Source of the DNA: Pseudanabaena sp. 'Roaring Creek'
GTDB lineage: Bacteria; Cyanobacteriota; Cyanobacteriia; Pseudanabaenales; Pseudanabaenaceae
Assembly (NCBI RefSeq): GCF_001402795.1
Contig: NZ_LIRE01000676.1
Coordinates: 1 to 64,000 of the forward strand
Direction: 5' to 3'
DNA: 64,000 nucleotides
The notes under the pieces were generated by a model. The model was not told the DNA's origin. It ran no database searches and saw only the letters and a list, made by a program, of their open reading frames with translations. This document shows, piece by piece, positions 7,235 through 14,868 of this stretch (position 1 is the stretch's first letter; each line of letters starts with the position of its first letter). A program made the translations under genes and the position numbers.

Positions 7235-8131
7235 TTAACTAAAAGGGTAGCTAATACCCGCTCCAGAGTTGTAGATTTGCGTCCAGTCGTCGGGACTGAG
7301 TGGCGCGTTGTAGAAGAGCATCTCGTCAAAAATTACGCCGGTGTAAGAACCCTGAAACCTAAGATCGACCTCATCGAGCGTCCCTGAAGGATATCCGTAA
7401 GAGTTGCGATAAGAGGTTAAGCCAGAGTCGGTAGCGATCGCTGAATCACTTATACGAAAAGAGTAATCTCCCGAAAATGGATTTAGTTCGATGTTGAATA
7501 AATACCAATTCCCTAGAATGATATATCCATCGCCAAGAGTTGAGGTATCAACACTTAAAGAGTAGTGCGTACCGCTAGAATCGGTTAATTTTAACATAGG
7601 AGAATAGGGATCGAAGTTTATCTCAAATTGAGGAAACCCACTACCACCACCCTGTCCTTCGTAAAAGACTTTTCTATTACCGAGTGGAAGAGCGCTAAAT
7701 TTCACCCATACTGCAATGCCTAAGAATCCAGTCGCGCAAAGATCGAATTTTGCAGATTCTAAATGTGGAGCGATAAGCCCTGATTTGTTCATCTGTCCGC
7801 CCAGAGCCGAGATATTGACTGCGTTGCCTATTAAGCCCGATGGGTAGGTCGCGCTGTACGAGGGGAAATAGAACCAATAATTATCCGTACTATCTGGACT
7901 GTGCAAAGCGCTAGAAGTGTCGTCAAACTTGAAGTAAGCAAGCGTTTTATTGAGCAACCCTGATGATGGTGGAGTTATCCCCCCTGACATCAGGGCTGAA
8001 GAAGTGGATTGCGATATGGCAATCTGCGGAACTAATTGAGATGGATAACCCGACGAATTTGCGCTGGCGATCGCAGGTTTAAGTAACATGGGACGACCAG
8101 TTATGTACCCAAAAGCAAGTTGAGGAAACAT
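7235..8131 (-). CDS. LamG/concanavalin-type lectin fold tail protein
   Basis: After about 65 residues the sequence follows the LamG-type jelly-roll: LAYFKFDD, then IAVWVKFSALPLGNRKVFYEG, WYLFNIELN and finally VIFDEMLFYNAPLSPDDWTQIYNSG, which is the common end of LamG_3 domains. Such domains bind glycans or proteins and are common at phage tail tips. It starts where the 790-residue fibre gene ends, with no gap, so the two are co-transcribed. Receptor binding is inference. Confidence 0.75.
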   Translation of the reverse strand: MFPQLAFGYITGRPMLLKPAIASANSSGYPSQLVPQIAISQSTSSALMSGGITPPSSGLLNKTLAYFKFDDTSSALHSPDSTDNYWFYFPSYSATYPSGLIGNAVNISALGGQMNKSGLIAPHLESAKFDLCATGFLGIAVWVKFSALPLGNRKVFYEGQGGGSGFPQFEINFDPYSPMLKLTDSSGTHYSLSVDTSTLGDGYIILGNWYLFNIELNPFSGDYSFRISDSAIATDSGLTSYRNSYGYPSGTLDEVDLRFQGSYTGVIFDEMLFYNAPLSPDDWTQIYNSGAGISYPFS

Positions 8132-10504
8132 TTATATACTCCTATATCCAAGACTTGCTGGGCTTCCGTGCATAATTCCACCACGACAGACGAAAGTAAT
8201 GATATCCATTTTGGTAGGGGTAGTAGACAAAACTGGTCGCCCATACGCACCCCAGTCCACTGTTCCAGTCGTACCGTCATCCCAAGTTACGGATCTCCCT
8301 CCGATTGAATCTTGAATAAGGTAGATAATCCAAGAACCACCAGATTTTAAATTTGCGAATGAAATTAAGGTATCGCCAGTCAGTGTTACCTCGGCATTGC
8401 CTAAATTTAGATCGATAGTAGTAGTTGCGGCGAATGTTGCCACGGAAATTTGAACTGCTTGTGAACCTCGAAAAGTTTGATTCTTGTTAAGCTGGGCAAC
8501 GATCGCTTCATATCGACCGGGTTGATTGGTGAGCCGATCGGTAGGCTTGAAGAAGCTGTTACCATCATCCGCGCTATACGACAGAGCATTCCATACAACT
8601 TCAAGACCAATATCCGAGATCTCTCGTCTGTGGGAATTCACATAAGACCCAGAAGGTAGTGACCTTAGTACTGCGGCATTTGCAACGCCATACTTCCAGT
8701 AATCACTTGATTGATATAGTTCAGCCAATGTCCCAGAAGCTTCGTAAATATTGCCCGAAGCTGTACTGTGATCGATACTCGTTACGCGATCGGTGAAAAT
8801 AAAGGCGATCGCGACTTCATAATTGTCTGTAGAGAATATACTGCTTGCCCCTATTGGGGCGATAGTGTAAGTGCCATCAGCAGCACGGTATAAGCCAAAA
8901 GTATCGTCAGGATTAGTAGGAAGACTGCTAATAGTATTGCCAGTGCTAACGAGTCCTATCGTAAATGTTTGCGCTGACCCTGGGAGTACAATTGTATCGA
9001 AGTAATTAATAGTGCCACCACCGACAGGGCGCACATAAATCCGAATAGCTGAGGCATTAAAAACACCAAGATTGCTCCCTGCAATAATATCTGGATAATT
9101 AATAGAAATTGTATTTGGATAATTTGCTATAAATTGCAACGCTAATGCCGAACTAAGCGCATAGCTGCCTGACCAAGCTAAAGTATGTCCAATTCCATTA
9201 ACCGTCCCGACTAATGCGCGTTGCCTTGCTCCTGCAACAGTAGAGTCTGCAACATAGAGAGAGCCGTTAATTGAAATAAAAACTTTTTGGCTTGCGGTAT
9301 TTGGTTCTAACCCGATAACAGGGGATTCGGGAACACCCGTAAAAGTATATGCGCCAACTCCCGCGATCGCGATACTTCCAGAACCCTGCAAACCTTTTGC
9401 AGCGTTACCTCCTGAAGCTGGAACGATGTGCCTACGGTCAAATTCACCTGTTATCAAACTGCCATTAATCGCACCATTGGCATCAAATCGGGCAAACTCC
9501 GAGTAGATATATGGAGTAGCCCTAAGCACAGACCCTTGCACTGGGCGATTTTCTAATTGAAATGCTCTACAATTTAACTGTACTTGCAACAGGATTGCAC
9601 TTCCAACTGGTAAATCCTTTTGCAGCACCATCCCAGTTTGCGAACCTGAATAGGGGACTGTCGTATTTACAATCATTGATGAAGTATCAAGTACTCCCGT
9701 CGCTACCGTGACAAATCCTTGAAAAGTGATTGCCGCAAGCCCCACAAACTGGCTAGATATGTCAACATTATCCATGTCGAAGGTTAATCCAATCTGTGTT
9801 CCTTGGGGAACGATATTGGTGTCGTTGTTATATAGCCAAAATCCCACACTCTGGCTGTAAGTTCCATCGATCGCATAGCTTGGTATCAGGATTACAGAAG
9901 TATCAACGATATCTGTAACTGCAATGTCCGCCCCATTCGTCAAAGTGCTATCGGTAACATAAGTTGAATAGACTTGAGGATAAGCAGGCTTCCACCCTGT
10001 CGGGCTGAATACCGCATCATAGGCGACAAAACTACTTGGTGAGGCGATCGCTCGGCGCATCCCATGAATGGGACTTGATGGCAAACTGCTCGAATCCGCG
10101 ACAGTAAGCGAGTTGATTTGTAAGTGGCTGTCTTGATTCAGCGTAATTGCGGCGGGCAATGGGTAGATGGTTCCATTTGCTTGATAGCCGGGGAAAGTTG
10201 CGATCGTCACCGCTGTTGTCATATCGTTTGATGCTGACATCAAGATAACGTATTCCTGAATATCTACACCAAAAATTCCACCCACAGCCGCAGGTTGTGC
10301 GCCAGTGGGAATTGTGACTATAATCGACTGCCCAGCAACAACGGTAATAGAAGAAACTGTCCCTACAGCGCTATATCCCGCACGATTGCGGTATTGCATC
10401 CAGAAATATTTAGTCCCAGCCGATGCTGAGGTCAAACTCCCAGTCCCTAAGCTTAGTTGCGGTGCTGGTGGTGTTTTTGGTGTTCCCTGGTATTGGTATC
10501 TCAT
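8132..10504 (-). CDS. Large tail fibre protein, 790 residues
   Basis: Long beta-rich, Ser/Thr/Gly-rich sequence without catalytic motifs. The N-terminal 90 residues (GTKYFWMQYRNRAGYS, then VVAGQSIIVTIP) resemble a fibronectin-III-like sandwich. A later stretch near residue 350 carries EFDRRHIVPASGG. The C-terminal 90 residues (IDLNLGNAEVTLTGDT then WIIYLIQDSIGGRSVTWDD) look like a terminal domain found in other phage fibre proteins. It is directly followed by the lectin and is likely the fibre shaft carrying it. Confidence 0.7.
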   Translation of the reverse strand: MRYQYQGTPKTPPAPQLSLGTGSLTSASAGTKYFWMQYRNRAGYSAVGTVSSITVVAGQSIIVTIPTGAQPAAVGGIFGVDIQEYVILMSASNDMTTAVTIATFPGYQANGTIYPLPAAITLNQDSHLQINSLTVADSSSLPSSPIHGMRRAIASPSSFVAYDAVFSPTGWKPAYPQVYSTYVTDSTLTNGADIAVTDIVDTSVILIPSYAIDGTYSQSVGFWLYNNDTNIVPQGTQIGLTFDMDNVDISSQFVGLAAITFQGFVTVATGVLDTSSMIVNTTVPYSGSQTGMVLQKDLPVGSAILLQVQLNCRAFQLENRPVQGSVLRATPYIYSEFARFDANGAINGSLITGEFDRRHIVPASGGNAAKGLQGSGSIAIAGVGAYTFTGVPESPVIGLEPNTASQKVFISINGSLYVADSTVAGARQRALVGTVNGIGHTLAWSGSYALSSALALQFIANYPNTISINYPDIIAGSNLGVFNASAIRIYVRPVGGGTINYFDTIVLPGSAQTFTIGLVSTGNTISSLPTNPDDTFGLYRAADGTYTIAPIGASSIFSTDNYEVAIAFIFTDRVTSIDHSTASGNIYEASGTLAELYQSSDYWKYGVANAAVLRSLPSGSYVNSHRREISDIGLEVVWNALSYSADDGNSFFKPTDRLTNQPGRYEAIVAQLNKNQTFRGSQAVQISVATFAATTTIDLNLGNAEVTLTGDTLISFANLKSGGSWIIYLIQDSIGGRSVTWDDGTTGTVDWGAYGRPVLSTTPTKMDIITFVCRGGIMHGSPASLGYRSI

Positions 10505-10638
10505 GTAGCGATTTTATTAATGCGATCGCTGGGTTATCTACTTTGTGGCTATATTAGCGATTTACGATAGGTATGGACTGTTAGCATGTTTCCGTGGGGT
10601 TATTGATCTAAAGATTGCGGATTGATTTTCATGCTGGT

Positions 10639-10989
10639 TTAGCTTGAAACCCTGACTAATAGATCGTTTACTTCACATTTCAATGCTTGGCAAAGCGCGT
10701 CTAAAGTATCTAGTTGAATACCTTTAGCCCGACCTTGCTCCAACTTTTGAATATTTTGAGGCGACATACCAGCGAGCTTAGCCAAATCGTACTGACTTAG
10801 CTCACGGGACTCTCTTACGTTTTTAAGTCTGATTTCAATCTTGCAAATAGAATCGATTGCCTCAACCTGATGTTTGCCAACATTGTTTAGAGGTGGAGTG
10901 AACCACTCAATAAGCGCCATCTCAACGCTAGGTAGCAAATCAGCCTCCATAAACAAATAAGCAATTCTTACATTACCTATCGCTTGCAA
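10639..10989 (-). CDS. Helix-turn-helix protein with a 5'-truncated GIY-YIG domain
   Basis: The C-terminal half is an XRE-type HTH: LKNVRESRELSQYDLAKLAG then SPQNIQKLEQG. The N-terminal half reads LLPSVEMALIEWFTPPLNN, the usual tail of a GIY-YIG nuclease domain. Translating the same frame upstream, to a stop at 11116, adds IYFAIDSQRNIQYIGRSVDV and a KQRWSNHH segment, the missing GIY-YIG core, but there is no usable start codon there: only a TTG at 10989 or later. The gene seems to have lost its beginning exactly at the 24-bp inverted repeat at 11092. GIY-YIG plus HTH fusions are known in cyanobacteria and their phages; the present product probably lacks nuclease activity. Confidence 0.6.
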   Translation of the reverse strand: MQAIGNVRIAYLFMEADLLPSVEMALIEWFTPPLNNVGKHQVEAIDSICKIEIRLKNVRESRELSQYDLAKLAGMSPQNIQKLEQGRAKGIQLDTLDALCQALKCEVNDLLVRVSS

Positions 10990-11091
10990 ATCATCAAATT
11001 TATGATGGTTTGACCATCGTTGCTTTACGTCTACTGATCTCCCAATGTATTGAATGTTCCTTTGTGAGTCAATCGCAAAATAAATTGCTGA

Positions 11092-11143
11092 TTGTCTGCG
11101 TTGCCGATTTTGCCTTTAGAGGCAAAATCGGCAACGCAGACAA
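11092..11143. repeat. 24-bp perfect inverted repeat with 4-base loop
   Basis: Arms 11092-11115 and 11120-11143 are exact complements around TTAG. It lies at the broken 5' end of the GIY-YIG/HTH gene. It could be a transposon remnant (MITE-like) or a very strong hairpin. Confidence 0.8.
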
Positions 11144-11300
11144 ATCTAAGCTTTTTGGACTAATCATTTTTTTAGTTACGGAAACTGGAAACAAAATTAC
11201 ATAGCTTTTTGTAGCGATGGGAGAGGGGCGATCACTAGAAGCTAACTTTCGAGTTGAGACTCTTTAGCTGATTGCGCTAACTCATTGATTGATACTCCAT

Positions 11301-11511
11301 ATCCAAAACCAAAGAGCTAGCTGAGTAGAGTTAGTCGATGACGTTTTATTTGTATATGTGACCTACCAAGGTCTTTTTCATATCCTGTGCGATCTCCTTA
11401 TTGCTAATGGTGATGGTCTTCTTAATTGTTGCGATCAGGTCTTTTTGGTGTTAGGCGATCGGGAACCTGTTCAGATTTGGCTCAACATCAATGCCATTTA
11501 ACTTTTTGGCT
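11301..11511 (+). pseudogene. Decayed copy of the short-gene locus at 37.0-37.7 kb
   Basis: Bases 11301-11320 are identical to 37046-37065 (end of the 66-residue gene), and 11324-11511 match, with indels and substitutions, the 3' part of the 97-residue gene (about 37533-37711), including the final codons and stop. The middle is deleted and frames are broken. The similarity ends abruptly at 11511, just before the TnpB element. Confidence 0.7.
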
Positions 11512-11553
11512 CTTTGATATAGATAACACAAAACTAAACAATGGCGAGATTAA

Positions 11554-12879
11554 ATGGCTAAACTAAAGAAACTGATGGGAGTGCAGCAAAATTTACTGGA
11601 CTGCGATAAGGAAACTTTGGCAGTTATTACATATTTGTGCGAACAGTCTAATAGTCTCTACAATTGCGGGATTTATTGGGCGCGACAAATCTTCTTTAAG
11701 ACTAATCGCATCATCTCCAAGTTCGATCCTATCTACGAAGTTGGTGGGAACATTCACGCTCAAGCTATGCCGTCTGTAGCTGCACAGCAAACCTTGTTGA
11801 GCGTATCGGAAGCCTTTAAGTCCTTTAAAGAACTCCGTGCAATGTTCTATCGAGGCGAGTTAGAGAAGATGCCAAAAGTGCCAAATTACCGCGATTCGGG
11901 TGGTCTGTTTAAAGTTGCTTTCCCAAACAGGGGAGATGGAAAACCCACGTTTAAAGATGGCATGGTTCGATTCCCGTTGGGTTTACAGGTAAAGCGTTGG
12001 TTTGGAATTAAAGAATTCTTTCTGCCATTACCTAAAAACCTTGATTTTACTAAGGTTAAAGAGTTTACAATCTTGTCCAAGAATGGTTCATTTTACCTAG
12101 AATGCAGCTATGCAATGGAGAAAGTTCAGGTAGATGTAGACCCAAACCAAGCATTAAGTATTGATTTGGGAACCTCAACAAATCTAATGGCTTGCGTTGA
12201 TACTCTGGGTAACTCATTCCTAGTCGATTCGCGCCAAGCTAAGGCAATGAACCAGCTTTACAATAAGCGAGTAGCCAACCACAAGCAAGGCAAGGCTAAG
12301 GATTACTGGGATAAAGTTCTAGATGGCATTACCCGTAAACGCAACCATCAAATGCGCGACATGGTAAACAAATCAGCACGGAAAGTAATCAATCACTGTC
12401 TGAAACATGGCATTGGTACTATTGTTGTTGGTTGGAATGATGGCATTAAAACCGAATCGAATATGGGTAAAACCAATAACCAATCATTCGTCCAGATGCC
12501 CCTAGCAAGGCTAAAAGGTCGGATTGAGCAACTCTGCTTAATCTACGGAATATATTTTGTGCAAAGTGAAGAAGCTAATACCTCTGCGGCATCCTATCTA
12601 GATGGAGACTCCCTGCCCGAACATGGTCAAAAGCCTGTTGGGTGGAAAGCATCTGGTAGAAGAACGAAGAGAGGCTTGTATCGTACAAGTGATAAAAGTT
12701 TAATAAATGCTGACCTCAATGGGGCTGCAAATATTCTACGCAAGGTAGCCAGAAACTTAGACTTAGATCTATGCAGACTGGGTAGACGGTGTTTGTCCAC
12801 CGTAAGCAGGGTTAGAATTTGGTTAACGAAGCCTAATCTTGTCCGAAAGACTCCCCGTCTCTTCAGAGCGGGGAGTTAG
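11554..12879 (+). CDS. tnpB: TnpB, RNA-guided RuvC-like nuclease of IS605 family
   Basis: The three RuvC acids are present: Asp in LSIDLGTSTNL near residue 205, Glu in QSEEANTSAAS near residue 349, and Asp in NADLNGAANILRK near residue 391. Length (441) is usual. The zinc-ribbon cysteines found in many TnpBs are absent: the TSAASYLDGD and GRRTKRGLYR segments replace them, as in a known zinc-less branch common in cyanobacteria. The 3' end overlaps a GC-rich hairpin that is probably part of the guide RNA (omega RNA). The nuclease therefore looks intact. No TnpA neighbour is seen. Confidence 0.85.
   Translation: MAKLKKLMGVQQNLLDCDKETLAVITYLCEQSNSLYNCGIYWARQIFFKTNRIISKFDPIYEVGGNIHAQAMPSVAAQQTLLSVSEAFKSFKELRAMFYRGELEKMPKVPNYRDSGGLFKVAFPNRGDGKPTFKDGMVRFPLGLQVKRWFGIKEFFLPLPKNLDFTKVKEFTILSKNGSFYLECSYAMEKVQVDVDPNQALSIDLGTSTNLMACVDTLGNSFLVDSRQAKAMNQLYNKRVANHKQGKAKDYWDKVLDGITRKRNHQMRDMVNKSARKVINHCLKHGIGTIVVGWNDGIKTESNMGKTNNQSFVQMPLARLKGRIEQLCLIYGIYFVQSEEANTSAASYLDGDSLPEHGQKPVGWKASGRRTKRGLYRTSDKSLINADLNGAANILRKVARNLDLDLCRLGRRCLSTVSRVRIWLTKPNLVRKTPRLFRAGS
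12850..12876 (+). ncRNA. Right-end hairpin / putative omega RNA scaffold of tnpB
   Basis: ACTCCCCG pairs with CGGGGAGT around an 11-base loop at the very end of tnpB. Such right-end hairpins in IS605-type elements belong to the omega RNA, whose guide would be the bases just after the element. The RNA itself is inferred. Confidence 0.5.
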
Positions 12880-12919
12880 TCAAGGTGGTTAAACTTTAAG
12901 TGACATTGCGATCGCAAAT

Positions 12920-12936
12920 GGGTTCGGGGTTGAGGG
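12920..12936 (+). repeat. Dispersed 17-bp element, copy 3 (exact)
   Basis: Exact copy between tnpB and the next minus-strand gene, with HIP1-type GCGATCGC sequences close on both sides. Confidence 0.85.
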
Positions 12937-12946
12937 TACACGATCG

Positions 12947-14689
12947 CTATTCAATATAGGCGCTTGCGTCAATAAGAGTACCAGTATTGTTATTAACGCC
13001 AGTGTAAGGGTAAAGGGCAGTAGTAAATGAAATAGTGTCACCTATTGATGTAATTACTACATCAAGATTAGCGCTACTGGATATATCTGTCGGGGGTGTA
13101 ACCGAGAATACGTTGTTTCCAATTAAATTGGGGGAATAGAAAGAAAAAATATTGTGTCCGTTCCTTGAATCTCCTTCAGGGAATAGTGCGCTATCCGATC
13201 CGTCGGTAGGAGTTGTAAAAGCATCAAGATTAAAAAAAACTGGTTGAGTGTTGCGTTCTCGATAAGCAATTTTTGCTGTAGACGTAGCTGAATCGTAGTA
13301 ATTTAAAAGAGAATTTTGCAGATCCTTTCCTATCGATCGAGGACTATCTAATATCAGGGTGGATTGATCCGATTTGATACCTATCCTCGCAGTTAATTGA
13401 TTTGAATCGTCATAATTTAATTGCAAGCTATCAAAGGTTGGCGTACTCTGATCTGTTGAAACGGTTAGACTCTTTTTCGTTATAGATCCAATTTTATTAT
13501 TCAATGCATCAATATAAAACGATCGAAATTTAGCTTCATATACCTTCGGACGTTCAGGGAGCGTAGGTAACGTGCAATCGATAATATCTACACTTACGCC
13601 TATTCCTGGTTCATAAGAGAAGGGAACACCCCAAAAAATTCGACTAGCAGGTACTGGATAAGGGGTTTCCGGTTGGAGAGTCGTAACACCGGGAGGCACT
13701 GAGCAAAGGAGATATACCTTATCGATACCTGACCCAAATTCAATAAATTTAATTGTGTCGCCTCGCTCGGCATTAAAAGGAACGTAGTATTGGTAAAAAA
13801 CCCCGACAGGCAATTTGCCTATCGGATCTATGGAGTACAGAATCAATCCTTTACTTGTCTTATTGTATCCAGCATAATAAGTACCACCATTATAAATATT
13901 ACCGTCATAATCCGTAGATCCATAATATGGAGAAGGTGGAACTGTTATCACATAGAGTATGACGCTACTATACGAATGACAAATTTTTGGTCGAGTATCC
14001 GGCAAAGGGGGTTGTATAGGAGTCACATCTACAACACTACTTGCATCTATCGTCGTAAGAAACCCATTCTGAAATGCAGAATTACCTAGTCCAGAAAATG
14101 TATACGATCCTTCAGAGACAGGTATCGTTAAAGGGAGTTCATATAATTGCCCACTCAAGATCGCACAAAATTTATAGCTGGTATCATCGCTACTAGACAC
14201 TAATATAAAGCTTACAATCCAATCATCTTGCCCACTCCCAGTCTTATTGATGTTTGGATTATTGCCAAACCAAGTAAATCCAGATTCTAAATTGTAGATA
14301 ACTTCTGGTGTATCGCGATCGCCACCAACATAAAGGGTAGCCGAAGCAAGGGTCGGGGGAACAGTTGTGGGATCTGCCGCAATTATTTTCTTAAAAAGCA
14401 TTATGACGGTAGAAGTGGATGCAGTCGAGATAGGAACGCTTTTCCTCTTATATATGGTCTTTTGTTCTATAGTTCCAGACTGCCTCGCTGAGACTGCATA
14501 CCATTGACCATCATCAGTTTTCAATGCAACGCAATCACCAGCAGAGATTCTCCCACCCGATTTCGCTAGGATCATTCCACCGTCACTCTGGACGGTGCAA
14601 TTCCCATCTGGATCTGTGCCAATAGTTTTACCAAAAACTATATTTTGATTTTGCTTTAAAAGTTTCGTTAACTGTTCTTCAGGTGTCAT
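12947..14689 (-). CDS. Phage tail/baseplate-type protein, 580 residues
   Basis: Unrecognised in detail. The N-terminal 75 residues (NIVFGKTIGTDPDGNCTVQ, then GGRISAGDCVALKTDDGQWY) look like an OB-type barrel as found in tail spike or baseplate hub subunits. The rest is beta-rich and aromatic, with proline-rich linkers, and has no catalytic motif. It overlaps the next upstream gene by four bases and follows the large hub-like gene, so it probably belongs to the tail tip. Confidence 0.5.
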   Translation of the reverse strand: MTPEEQLTKLLKQNQNIVFGKTIGTDPDGNCTVQSDGGMILAKSGGRISAGDCVALKTDDGQWYAVSARQSGTIEQKTIYKRKSVPISTASTSTVIMLFKKIIAADPTTVPPTLASATLYVGGDRDTPEVIYNLESGFTWFGNNPNINKTGSGQDDWIVSFILVSSSDDTSYKFCAILSGQLYELPLTIPVSEGSYTFSGLGNSAFQNGFLTTIDASSVVDVTPIQPPLPDTRPKICHSYSSVILYVITVPPSPYYGSTDYDGNIYNGGTYYAGYNKTSKGLILYSIDPIGKLPVGVFYQYYVPFNAERGDTIKFIEFGSGIDKVYLLCSVPPGVTTLQPETPYPVPASRIFWGVPFSYEPGIGVSVDIIDCTLPTLPERPKVYEAKFRSFYIDALNNKIGSITKKSLTVSTDQSTPTFDSLQLNYDDSNQLTARIGIKSDQSTLILDSPRSIGKDLQNSLLNYYDSATSTAKIAYRERNTQPVFFNLDAFTTPTDGSDSALFPEGDSRNGHNIFSFYSPNLIGNNVFSVTPPTDISSSANLDVVITSIGDTISFTTALYPYTGVNNNTGTLIDASAYIE

Positions 14690-14868
14690 TTCTGAGTTAG
14701 GGTTGAGGTAGAAACTGCTGTACCTTCGATCTCAAAGGCGATTAAAGACGTTTTCCCATTCAAGGTAATAGACAATCCATCCTGCGATCGTGTAATGCTT
14801 GGAGTGGCAGCTTTAACAATATCGTTAAGCCTCTTTATTACATCACTCTCGCTACTGTTGAGGGGCAT
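14686..14868 (-). CDS. Small hypothetical protein in tail operon, 60 residues
   Basis: The ATG at 14868 follows AAAGGAG with eight bases of spacing, so it was preferred over the longer frame. The product MPLNSSESDVIKRLNDIVKA then turns beta-rich (LSITLNGKTSLIAFEIEG). It overlaps both neighbours slightly, as expected for a tightly packed tail operon. Function is unknown. Confidence 0.55.
   Translation of the reverse strand: MPLNSSESDVIKRLNDIVKAATPSITRSQDGLSITLNGKTSLIAFEIEGTAVSTSTLTQK

Larger units (their letters stand above)
11512..12880 (+). mobile_element. IS200/IS605-type element carrying only tnpB
   Basis: Left limit is set where similarity to the 37.7-kb locus stops; right limit at the conserved-looking hairpin overlapping the end of tnpB. 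There is no TnpA transposase, so the element would need one in trans. The exact ends are uncertain. Confidence 0.45.

Noticed and set aside
7695-7877. 60-codon minus frame inside the lectin gene
   Set aside because: Same strand but another frame within a well supported gene, and no motif.
7235-10504. Possible diversity-generating retroelement, given lectin-type fibre genes
   Set aside because: No reverse transcriptase and no adenine-variable template/variable repeat pair was seen in the window.
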